A stretch of DNA of 64,000 bases. It comes from Halichondria panicea (Eukaryota > Porifera > Demospongiae > Suberitida > Halichondriidae). Of the stretch, positions 37,001 through 48,649 are shown piece after piece. Every line of letters starts with the position of its first letter. The first letter of the stretch is position 1. A program made the position numbers and the translations under genes. Under the pieces are notes generated by a model. The model was not told where the DNA came from, ran no database searches, and saw only the letters and a program-made list of their open reading frames with translations. The stretch lies in the NCBI RefSeq assembly GCF_963675165.1, contig NC_087392.1, forward strand, positions 2,371,001-2,435,000, given 5' to 3'.

Positions 37001-40000
37001 GGAAGCATTAGAAAAGCAATCAATCACAGCTTCTCAATTAGAAAGTACGAGATTGAACATGCTAAATAAATGTATTGTTGCTTACATGTATTAATTTTTG
37101 TAGGAGAGAGTAGCTCAACTGAACTTGGGGCAGTTCTCCAAATGGACCTGCAAGACTCTGACGTGGCTCAGAGGCTATCTAAAGCCATGACCACTGGACG
37201 CACAGTATTACTGTTAATCAAGAATGTGACAATCTTACAAGACGAAAAGGAAAATGTGAATTTTTTGTCGAAGGTGTTCAGAAGAGGCTATTTCCGAAAT
37301 GGCGGCCAAACTTTTCTTGACCCATCTTGCAGCGTTCTTGTACACCCCCACTTCAAGCTGTATATTGTGATTGAGCAGAGCCTAGAAGATGTGATGCAAT
37401 CGACTGCCTATTTCAATAGTGTGGGATCTTTTTGTGGTAATGACTGGTCTTCTATATTCGTGGTTGAGCTTGGATTGAGCCTCAAAGGACTCCAAAGTCA
37501 CCTTCAAAAGCTGATTCTGAAGTACAAAAAACCAGAATACAGTATTCGCTACAAGTCACTACTAACTGACCTGACACTACATCATCAACAGCTTGAAAAC
37601 AATGAGGTACGTAGGTGCTGTGCACAATACTTAAAATAATATTATACGTTTAAAACTGTTAACAAGCAATCTACATGTATATACAAACATCCAGCTCTCT
37701 AATCATTAAACCAAACTAGTCCCTTAGCCAGGTGCCTCTCCTTTGTCTGAGAACAATGGATTGTCCCAAAGTCCATAACCCTGAGCTCTGTGGGCCAGCA
37801 TCTTCAACATTATACCAAGCACCAATAACCCTGACACATGCTTTAATTTCATTTATTCTGTGCAGAGAGCCGTTATTGACAGTGTGGTGGACACTCCTAC
37901 CTCTCTTCTGGAGGTGCCTGATCTCCTCGTGACTATTCAAGAAAGTGAATCATCAGATGCTTCAACTCTAGAGCTTATCCACGAAACAAATAAGAATATC
38001 AGGACATTCAATCAGCAGTCCCTTGCCTACAAATCTCTTTCGGAATATTCCAGTTTGCTGTACACCTGCATACGGAGACTCCAACAATGTTTCAGATATT
38101 TCAAGTTTCCATTGGATCAGTTTGAGGTTTTGTTTAGTGAAGTTCTCACCAATTCAAGCAGAGGAGTGAAAGTGCCAGACAACGTTATGGCCATTAATGC
38201 TCATGTCCTCCACCTAAAGCACCAGCTACTGTCAGTTGTATGCAATACCCTCAAGGTATGCATGTGCAGTGATGCATCATATTGGTGTGTGTATATAGTG
38301 TGCATTACCATAGGTGCACCTGTTTGAAAGGCATCAAATTCTACTCTTATTGCTGGTGGGCCTCGAGTTTATGAAACACCAGGGTAAACTGGTATCAGAG
38401 GAGGTCGAGGTGCTCGGGAGGGTTCTTCTATTGACTGAGGGACAAATTGATTTATCTTCATCTTCATCTGATCCAAGCTCTCAATACGATCCACTCAAGC
38501 CTTCATGGATTAGTGATGAGGTGAGTATTAGCTTATAATTATTATCAATGCGTTGTAATTTTGTTGCACTTCTACAGTCATGGTGTGCTGTGCTTCAGCT
38601 TCAAAAGGGTCTCCCCTCCTTTAGACGGCTATCCACAGAGATAGTCAATCACAGTTGTGAATGGAATGAATACTTGAAGGTTTGTCGCACCGTATGTATA
38701 GGTGTATTCATATTTGGCAAGAATCACCAATGTTATATGTACTACTGTACATGTGCGTACGTATAGATAATACTCGTTTTAAATGCATGTGATGTTTACC
38801 ACATCACAACATCCGCAGTCCTCCCCCTCTCTCCTGATGCCTGTACCTGGTTATGGTGACAACTGTTCAATGCCACAAAAGCTTCTCTTGTGGAGAGTTT
38901 TACGACCAGAAATGGTAGGAGAGTTGATTCTAACTACATGTACATGTGTCTCACTATTTTGGTTGCATGCAGTTTTCTGAAGCTGCAAAGGATTTTATCC
39001 TTCTGACCTTCGGCACAGACTTCACCAACACACACCCCTGTACCATTGGCTCGATTCTTCCTTACACCAACCCTACCACCCCAACATTGTGTTACTACTC
39101 AAACAGCGTTAGCTTCCCTGAATCTCTGAAGCGAACTGAAGCTACCAGGGAGCTGTGTTGTGTTGCTCTGATTGATGAGCACCACTTAGTTACCATTGAG
39201 TCTCAGCTGTCATACCTCATGCAAGACGGGCACTGGCTTGTGGCTGAGAATCTCCAATTATGTCACAACCCATCAGAAATGTTTTCATCGCTTAGCAAGG
39301 TGAGACTCCTAAGACGTCTCATTGTTTACTGTCTGTATACTTGTGTATTGCTGCTGCAGGTACTTAGTGAATTGTCCAAAGAAGTGACTGTCCATCCAGA
39401 CTTTAGAGTATGGATACCTTTGCCCCTTGACTGTTTTGTTGCAACTGATTTGGGAGGAGGATTCGCTTTTGAATACAAAGTAAACAAATAATTGTGTACT
39501 ACATTATGTAATTATTTAATTTATGGCTTCTGCACACATACAGAGCTTTGATTTTTCTCCGAGTAGCAACCAGCTTATTTATGATCTTCAAACCGTGATC
39601 AATTACACATCTACTAAAGATGGGGCCTCCAAAACCAATTGTCAAAAGTGGGAAGCTCATATCACTCTGATTTCAAAGCTTCAGAACTTTATCTCTCAAC
39701 CTCTTTCTCTGACTGACCTGGCTGAACTCGACCCAAACCAAGACACCTCACAAAACATTTTACCGCTTATCTTTGAAGAGTTGGCGTCAACAAACAGAAT
39801 ATTGACGTCCCTACAATCTTCACTTTGGAGTCTGTATAATTATTTAAATGGACATTTACGATTTACAGCACAAATTGGAGCCACATTGACAGCACTGAGC
39901 AACAACTCGATACCTGCAAATTGGGCTTACTCACTTTCAACTGACCACGGTTTCCCAAGAACACTCGTGCCAGCACTAAAACTCTTGAGGGAGAGATTTT

Positions 40001-40944
40001 CAGTTTATGTCGGTGTTTTACGGAGTGGAGCTGTACCCAGTGAAACCAGTCTATTGATGATCTCCAAGCCCGATGACCTAATATCACGAACCATGCTCTC
40101 GTTTGCAAAGGAACATGAGCTACACCCTTGCAATGTGACTGTACAAGCACAGGTATGTGTGTAACTATCTGGGAGAAATTGTATGTATTTTAGTGCATGG
40201 GTAATGAAATGGGTTTTTGGCTGGTGGATGGGTCATACTAGAAAATACAGAGCACTACCTTAGGCACAAGCAACGAGGGCAAGTTTCCTGTATAATTATG
40301 TAATATTGCATAAAACACAAGGTTTCTCACGCTATTATTATATCATAACAATCCTTTACCAAATCATTCCTCGAGGCTACACGGCCGTGTAGTATATCAC
40401 GGATGGGACTTTTATTACATGCTTGTAATCTTGACAACGTGATATAATGTGTGCTCTAGCTAAATTTACGCACTTTTTACAAGTATTACAGAGGCTTAAG
40501 TGTCATATGTGTGTGTAACTATGTGGGGAAACTTACATGTATTTAGTGCATTGGCATGCTTTAGGTATGGCCAATGCTATATATGCATTCTAGAGTTCTT
40601 CCCTTAACTCTAAAATTAAGCAATTTTCCATGTAGGTGTTACTGAGACCCGGAGATGATCAAGTTCATGAGCCGTGTCTCGTGTTGAAAGACCTTCTCCT
40701 ACACAAAGCTACACTCGACAGTCATGGTCACCTTGTATGTGACATTCACGAAGGAGCTAGCAGTGGACAGTCATGCTGGGTTGCTGTGTATTTCGATAAC
40801 AGGGAGAATGCCAACAAACTGATTCTAAACTGCCCTGTCTTTATAAACTCTGCTTATAGATTCACCCTTCCACTGGTTAATACTCACTGTGAGCTTGACT
40901 CAATTAGTGACAAGATTTACCTCAGTTGTGACAACACCAATTAA
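19076..40944 (+). CDS. DNHD1: Complete DNHD1-like dynein heavy chain (about 55 exons)
   Basis: A dynein-type heavy chain of roughly 4,800-4,900 residues by a rough sum of exons, close to the length of human DNHD1. The order is: a long N-terminal tail (exon 1 at 19076-19251, exon 2 at 19719-21385, then many short exons), a linker with FPRLYYLSDKDILQLLS (25605-25660), and six AAA modules. A coiled-coil stalk with microtubule-binding domain lies between AAA4 and AAA5. The C-terminus ends in a conserved strand containing CPVFINSAYR. Walker A loops are intact in AAA1 (GGPVSGKTET), AAA2 (GPSGSGKT) and AAA3 (GGKGSGKS). AAA4 has Arg for Lys. The AAA1 Walker B has Asp-Asn instead of Asp-Glu. Known DNHD1 acts in sperm flagella. 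A flagellar role here is inference. Assignment to DNHD1 rests on divergence and length, so another divergent axonemal class is possible. Confidence 0.8.
24795..24998. mobile_element. Miniature inverted-repeat element in a dynein intron (copy 2)
   Basis: Same element as 10144-10365, with slightly different ends (tactgtatacgtgtagcagg and taacggta). Confidence 0.6.
25558..26410 (+). other. Dynein linker-domain exons
   Basis: Within the complete gene, these exons read RLKESCVQFPRLYYLSDKD and then MPLLSRVFPAIKGMQL. This corresponds to the conserved FPRFYFLS...L.KCFEGI block of dynein linkers. Exon limits are about 25558-25797, 25950-26155 and 26277-26410. The linker is the mechanical element that swings over the AAA ring, so its retention implies selection on more than a tail function. 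Confidence 0.75.
26472..28378 (+). other. Dynein AAA1 module with altered Walker B
   Basis: The approach segment VPYGFEYLSLDSRLVLAP matches the canonical YGYEYLG...RLVITPLT block. Walker A is GGPVSGKTET (27127-27156). Walker B reads GSLLLIDNFVDL, with Asp at 27516-27518 and Asn at 27519-27521 where dyneins have FDEFNRI. The sensor-I region reads VLISSSNVQSRFEIP in place of the usual MNPGYAGR-type motif. A Ser/Thr-rich insert (about 27700-28000) interrupts the module. Nucleotide binding looks possible; hydrolysis looks impaired. Confidence 0.75.
28906..29918 (+). other. Dynein AAA2 module
   Basis: Walker A is GPSGSGKT (28958-28981). It is followed by ITVLNPAAYTYDE and HWRDGILTRIFR, as in canonical AAA2. 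The Walker B block reads HWIVLNGPVDS, so the usual Asp of FDGPVD is Asn (29557-29559). The module likely binds nucleotide without hydrolysis, as is normal for AAA2. Confidence 0.75.
31217..31811 (+). other. Dynein AAA3 module
   Basis: One exon codes for Walker A GGKGSGKSSLVQ (about 31280-31315) and Walker B YLFFLDDVHVAA (about 31471-31506), corresponding to canonical FIDDLNMP. AAA3 is therefore the best preserved candidate for regulated hydrolysis in this protein. Confidence 0.75.
33019..33650 (+). other. Dynein AAA4 module start
   Basis: The block LFKGAIEHAARICRAM precedes a Walker A-like loop, GTRGCGRRTLVRL (about 33328-33366), in which Arg replaces Lys. Axonemal dyneins often have GRQS here. 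The Walker B-like segment is PTVLLVTNTDALK. Three or four short exons code for it. Confidence 0.7.
34500..36392 (+). other. Dynein stalk and microtubule-binding domain
   Basis: Coiled-coil 1 is coded by exons near 34500-34660 and 34937-35041 (ELEQELGVLKPQLAVAEQEV). The microtubule-binding head follows at about 35713-35858 and 35940-36100: SALHALSSVKKNDTLEVMG, RNPPDVLKPVFDALCML, then LRFFDKDNVP, all close to the canonical KSM.NPP..V....AV and YDKDNIP landmarks. Coiled-coil 2 is near 36140-36392. The head is well conserved, so microtubule binding is likely. Confidence 0.8.
35042..35712 (+). other. Large intron inside the dynein stalk
   Basis: No coding sequence, no RNA gene and no clear element ends are visible. 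It separates the end of coiled-coil 1 from the microtubule-binding head and is one of the longest introns in this otherwise compact gene. Confidence 0.6.
36453..40944 (+). other. Dynein AAA5, AAA6 and C-terminal region
   Basis: About 14 exons code for the second half of the ring. Landmarks include GHAVLCSAAVCYLTRVP at the AAA5 start, VHPHFKLYIVIEQ, HPDFRVWIPLP (the canonical HPDFRLWLTS-type strand) and a final strand region, CWVAVYFDNRENANKLIL. The stop is at 40942-40944. The C-terminal domain is full-size, so the gene is not truncated. Confidence 0.75.
40151..40634 (+). repeat. Last dynein intron with an internal direct repeat
   Basis: A block near 40153-40205 (gtatgtgtgtaactatctgg, then gtgcatgg) recurs in diverged form at about 40505-40555 (tgtgtgtaactatgtgggg). 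Between the copies lie a 16-base palindrome, ctacacggccgtgtag (40377-40392), and inverted tatatcacg / cgtgatata. This suggests an insertion into the intron with a duplicated flank. Confidence 0.5.
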
Positions 40945-41270
40945 CCTTATAATCACTTAATTAATTAATTATCAGTTCTTTTTTTAAAACACAGTCTCTG
41001 TTACGTTGTGCCCAGCCAGTACATGCTTCATGAAGAAAGTTTGTTATTAAAATTAATATATTAATGCCACAAAACGTAAAAGAGTCGTATATAATAATGC
41101 AGATTTTAAAGATAATTATTACAATAAACTACAAAACATGTTCGTTAAAGCAGCTCAGGTATGTCTAGCCAAATCATGATCAATCAGAGCTAATCTCTTT
41201 TGGTATAATGTACATTAAAAAAAAATCTACTATCTAGTGTATTTGTAGCAGTGTCAGCGTTCATTGATTT

Positions 41271-44200
41271 TTACCGCCTACCCTGTTTCTTGGCAAGCTG
41301 CTCCCTCTCAGTTTGGGCACGCTGAGCCTGCACTGCCGCCTTCTTCTTGTTAAACAAGCTAATCTCCTCCTCCTGCACATGACACACAGTATACAATAAT
41401 GTCACAAGCGAATCATAATGTATCTTATGGGGGAAACGTTTGTTTTATTAGGCAAAAGCTAGGGAAAAATTTGATTCAAGAACGCAATCCAGTTACTCGG
41501 ATATAATTACTCTTAGCTACAAGTTATTTGCAGATTAAAGTTTACACATTACTGATATTCCACTGCTTAGCAACGCACCAGTTGCCTCTTTTTATCATCC
41601 AACTGTCTCTTTTCTTCAGCGTTTTGCCTGCGAAGCCTCTCAAACTCATTATGGAGCTTCTGCTCGGATGACTTGAGCTCAGCCTCCTTGTCTTTCACCT
41701 GTAGGAGAGCTGCAATCATCTACGCACTAACAGTAAAGGGTAAAACAAACCTTCTGCACAAACATTTGCCTCATCCTCTCTTCTTTGCTCTGCATCTCAC
41801 GTATGTGCTCCACACGCTTGGCTTCATACGTCTCTTGTAGGCTGTACATGTACGAGTACAAACACAAGATATGCACTACATGTATTCAATTTTCTTTACA
41901 CAGTACCTAACAGGCTCGTTGTCTGCTCCCATGTCAGCAAACCCCATCTGAACTAGTCGCTCAGATCTGAACCTCTCATAGTGCTGAGTGTGCGTCTTCT
42001 CTCGCAGATCTTCCATGTTGGTTCTGTAAGAGAGAACAGTATTACACCAAGAGTACATAGAGGGTACTGGGACTTACCGAAGAACCATCTCCCTGAGCTT
42101 GACAAAATCACAGTGGGCTTCATTTTCAACTGCAAAGAATATTGGTATCATAATGTACAGGCTACTCTAAACAAAGACACCTAATATTAGTGTATGTACA
42201 CAACGCATACACACCCACACTTTACCTAAGTGCAAAGCTATTTGTGGGTGGGTCACTATAGCAATTACTGTACATGTACTTAAAGGCTATTGTTGGGAGA
42301 TGTCTGGCTGCTGCACTATTCAATTAAGCGTACACGTACCTTCGACTGTTCCCCATGGGTACTGCCTGGCCCTGACCTTGTGGCCATTCACGACCACCTC
42401 GTCTCGACTGCCCACCACAGCAAAGGGCACCTGTTCGTTCATCTTTGTGTTGAGATCAGACACTGTGTCATCGTCGGTGGGGAACTGGTAAATCCCTATC
42501 CCATTGCTCTGAAGCTCCTCTATGATCTGTAGAAGGAGAGCAAGCAATCACTGAACAATGCACACTAGGGGATTGCATAATGGAGGTGTAAAAGTGTATA
42601 GATTCCAAGAACAGGGCATTAATTACAGAACAATTATGTTGGGGTAGTCAATATACAGCACGCACAGGGCTACTGTGAACCCACAACATTCCGATATACC
42701 ACAATTCCTCACACATGCAATCTTCTACACATTCCAGGAACCCCCACACAGTCAACATATACCGTGAAGCCACTGTTATGAGGCAATCGCTGCACCCTGT
42801 AATGCCAGTTGACAAGTTTTTGGCAGACAACACCATTGTATGTATTGGTTTAGCCATAATAATTACTTTGGTATGAGCAAAATACTGTGATGCGTGGATT
42901 ATGCTCTGAAATCAAGCCACGCAGGTATGTAATGACTGTAGTGTACTGCATGTATGACTCACCCTAGCCTTGAACTGGGAGAGCTCAGCTCTAGAGACTG
43001 TGTCAGCTTTAGCAATGACAGGGATAATGTTCACCTACAACAGAAACACAAGTAATTGTAATAGCACTGACCCATTAACGGGACCTCAAGTAAACAGGCA
43101 CTACACAGATCAGAGCATTAACATATTTGTATAAATACAGGCACATTAGCACCAATCACACAACACGGGGGGGGGGGGATGCTACAAAGTCACTTACCCT
43201 TTTGTCTAGCTCCTTCATGCACACCAGGTCGAGAGATTTGATACTAATGTGTGTATGGACAAACAAACATGAGGCTCAGTACAAACAGTGCTTGGAAAAT
43301 TGGACATGAATCAACTGTACAAAATGCTATGCTTACGAGTGGCCTGTTGGTGAGACAAAGTAGATGCAGGCATGAATACGTGTGTCATGAAAGCTCCTAA
43401 GATCCCGTTTGATCTTGAGTTCCTCTTCGAGGAAGTTGGCAAACTGCTGGTCAATGTACTGAATGATGGCGTTGCAGCTATTCTCTTTGTTGATCTGATC
43501 TCCATAGCCAGCCGTGCTCACAACTGTCAGGCGGAGGTTCACATTGCTCTCCTTCAGCTCTAAGAGGTATAAAAAAAGAGTAATTTTGATAAAAGTGCAC
43601 ACATAACACAGTAACTATGCCCAGCGGGCATGTAGCAGCTAGTGTTAATTCTGAGAGTTGCTCACGGTAGGTTTCTTGATTCAGCGATACTTCTGGCAGC
43701 TTATGCATAACTTCTTGATCTGAATGGAATAACAAGAATCACAGAATGAGTGTGAATGGTAGTGATCATTCATTCATTCATGGAATAAAATTATGGGTGG
43801 GCTATCAAAAAATCACAATCATTTATAGGTCGCTATGAATAATGGTCGGTAATCCCAAAGCAATTACAAGGTACACAATCTCCATTAATGTACATATCAG
43901 TTCAGGGTAAATTTTAGCAAAAGGAAAACAGGTTATCAAAATTTACATGTACATATAATTATACATTTCATGCGAAAAACGAGTGCATACACCGAGTTCA
44001 TAATTATGTTTACAAGAGTAACTCACCGTTAAAAGTCGTTTTGAAAAGAGAGTCTATCAGTGTAGATTTGCCACAACCAGTTTCACCTACGCGTACAGAT
44101 CACCGTGGAGATAATCACATATCCAAATACCAAGGGTAGACACCTCACACACACAAACACACACACACACACACATGTATAGCGCCGAACTGGGAGCTAA

Positions 44201-44738
44201 CACTGACAGGGTGGGGTGTTATGTATGTTGCTCACCTATGCACAAGATGTTGAAGTCAAAGCCTTTATTGACACACTTGTTGACCAGTTGGTCAGGGAGA
44301 CTGTCAAATCCAACATGGCCGGTTAACCGCAACTCACGACCATCCCCTCCCTAGCAACACAGAGGTAAATGTAACGCACATAATTTTTTAAATACAATGG
44401 TGGATTGGAGCACACAACTTTTCCCTATCGAACCCTTAGGCAAAAACGGCTACATGAACGTGTGCAAAATAATTGTTATACTTTCTTTACCTTACACGAA
44501 AAACGCATGCAAATTTCCTATTTCATATCTGGGCTACATAGTATATATAAGCTAGCTAGTATCAAGGGCGTATAAGCCCTTGCTAGTATAGGGTAATGAG
44601 GTATAATTATATGGCATTTATTGAGTGACTTTCCCCCTCCCCAAAAAAGCTTGTATGAGTCGAGTATACCACCAGATTATATTAATAATAGCTTAATCAG
44701 GCACTTACCAACACTCGGAGTACATCAACGTGGCTCAT
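41271..44738 (-). CDS. Septin, SEPT6/8/11 group
   Basis: Thirteen exons give 422 residues: 44709-44738, 44236-44350, 44027-44086, 43666-43719, 43337-43559, 43198-43243, 42963-43034, 42340-42526, 42078-42129, 41907-42023, 41751-41841, 41579-41698, 41271-41372. Septins are GTP-binding proteins that assemble into cortical filaments. The polybasic-side block reads [14 protein letters not shown]1 is [11 protein letters not shown]3 is [12 protein letters not shown] and G4 is AKAD. The septin unique element, [15 protein letters not shown], is followed by a C-terminal coiled coil rich in Glu and Lys. GYGDQINKE and the C-terminal coil fit the SEPT6/8/10/11 group, which usually keeps GTP bound without hydrolysis. 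The 10-residue first exon is the weakest part. The gene converges on the dynein stop, 326 bases away. Confidence 0.93.
44149..44176. repeat. (CA)n microsatellite in a septin intron
   Basis: A short CA repeat with one interruption, in septin intron 2. Confidence 0.9.
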
Positions 44739-44985
44739 TTTCTGTATACACGCTGCTAGATCTAGCCACGAAACAATTTGTCTTTGTAAAAATTTGCAAC
44801 ACACCCAAAAGTTCAAAGGACAATTAACAGAAGCGTGGGTACAAAAACATCTACGGGGTACTATGTACAATAATACACAATGTTTACCCCGCAACTCAAC
44901 AATGAACAGTGACTTAGTTTGTAAGCCCACACAAATAATTATGCACAAAAATCAACTAAACAATAATCATAAAAACAGTCTGTGC

Positions 44986-46649
44986 TCATAATACCACGAC
45001 AGGCTTTTCGAATGCAAAGTAGTCCTCCAAGCTCATCATCGTAGACATGTCCGATTGTTGGTGAAACACATCATCTTCTTTACATGGATTAATATAATGC
45101 TTCAGGCTCATACTATCGTTGTCGAGTGGTGTTGTTGGTGGTAAAAAACACTGGTTATTGTCATTAAAAATTGGGTTTCCCATCTGAGGGGAACATTATG
45201 ATAATACGATGTAAATGGAAGCAATTTTTCTTACCACTGGATCCAATTCAAAAACAGGTGGTTGACATTGGACATTCACGGAAACCAAGCTCATCATCGT
45301 AGACATGTCCGATTGTTGGTGAAACACTTGGATATTATCATCATCTCCTTTATAATAACGCTTCAGGCTCATACTATCGTTGTCGAGTGGTGTTGTTGGT
45401 GGTAAAAAACACTGGTTTCTGTCATTAAAAATTGGGTTTCCCATCTGAGGGGAACATTATGATAATACGATGTAAATGGAAGCAATTTTTTTACCACTGG
45501 ATCCAATTCAGAAACAGGTGGTTGACATTGGACATTCACGGAAACCCTATGGGTAAGAAAACAAACACAGTAATGTCAAGTCAACAAGCAAGAGCTTCGT
45601 ACAACATTATAAAAGTATAACCAGTCCATCCAGGAATTCCTCCATCAGCAGTGCATGATCCGGTGATCCGGTGATTCGTGTGACATCTACTTGTGACATC
45701 TAACTTTTTCAGTTCTGCTCTACGTAACACGAGTTCCAAAACGACACAAATCAGAAGCAACAGACCTTGACATCGTAGGCCAGGGAAAAGTGGGGAGTGA
45801 TGTGAAACTAACTAGCTGCAGGTGATATGAATAGCCAGAACAATAGCCTGAGGTGAGAAACCAGGGCATGAATACAATCAAAATCTCATAGAGAGGCACA
45901 AATCATCTTGCCCTCTCTACATGATAGAGATTGGACCCACACACTGATCAATCTCCAGCAGAACGAATCTTCTGACGACAGTATTCACTAGTCGGCAGTA
46001 AGTTGATCGACACTCACCCCACTTAACCCCGATATACACTGACAGGAAAAGTTGCAGCTGAGACGTGTCGCAACGGCACTGGTGTTAGGCAGAGCAGTGC
46101 TGGAAAAGTAAGCTACACAACTAGAAGGTGTCTGGTATCAAGTGGAGAGTATACTCAGAACAGTCCGATCAGACAGAAGAGCCACGAGAACAACGGGGAT
46201 CATAGGTCTGATCCGACCGACCTGAGTATACGATCACATGATACAGACACAATACACTCACCGGTTATCTTTGTCTTGTCATAAACTGTACCTGCTCACC
46301 AACTTACTAGAGCTGTATATAACATGGCTGAATTCTTACGGGTGTGCAGGGGAAGCTGTAGGCATGTTATGCTGATTGAGCTCCTGTTCTAATCTCCTAC
46401 ATGGAGAACAACGACATGGCATTGTTGAATTGAAACACAAACCACATTTACTTACGCAAGTGCTGCTTCTACCATGTATTTCACTAACTGCGGTCGTGAC
46501 TTTTTGATATTGAGTTTCTTGGCCCTCTCTTCAAATTCCCGGAAAAGAGTATTGGTTTCCATAGCTTCATGATTTTCACCAAGTGATATACTGTATTGCT
46601 TTCTGCCCTTTTTCCTGACTCTCTTTGGTTGTCCCTGGTTACCTGACAT
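44986..46649 (-). CDS. Unrecognised 217-aa protein built on repeated exons
   Basis: Four exons join in phase: 46456-46649, 45495-45546, 45235-45444 and 44986-45183 (654 bases with stop). I do not recognise the family. The N-terminal exon is strongly basic, with PKRVRKKGRK as a candidate nuclear localisation signal, and then a helical-looking segment, LFREFEERAKKLNIKK. Exons 3 and 4 code for two copies of a 65-70 residue unit that starts MGNPIFND and contains QCFLPPTTPLDNDSMSLK and HQQSDMSTMMSL. The sequence VSVNVQCQPPV precedes each unit. The unit is Asp/Ser-rich and acidic, so a nuclear regulator with an activation-like tail is possible. That is speculation. All splice sites are GT-AG, and the phases support the model. 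Confidence 0.7.
45031..45546 (-). repeat. 261-base tandem exon-plus-intron duplication
   Basis: The segment from the acceptor of exon 2 through exon 3 is repeated head-to-tail with a 261-base period, intron included (the short intron with gaacattatgataatacg occurs twice). The identity is high, so the duplication is recent. It created two near-identical protein units. Confidence 0.93.
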
Positions 46650-46880
46650 GGTGGCTCAAACCTCAAATCTGATAAGAACTGTTAAAAACTGTATATAAAC
46701 CTGAGTGTGATATCTGTGACTATAGCTAGCTAGCTGGTACATATGAGCAATAACATTGTTACAGCCAAACATGGTCATGTGATGAATATGGTATGTAATA
46801 CTGTGTGTACATTACTGATCTCGTGAGAGTAGCAATAATGTTATCACATCGTCACTGAATTGATATTAAAACACGAAAAA

Positions 46881-48495
<1,615 letters not shown>

Positions 48496-48649
48496 GGCGC
48501 GCGAGGCATGCAAAGCTTTTTACGCAATATGTACTGAACAAAGAATCCCAATATTACTTTTAAGTTGTAATGTTCTAATTGACAGTATAAACAAAACAAG
48601 ACTGAAGTTACAATCATACATGTAGATCTAAGTTTGGTAAGAGCAATGT

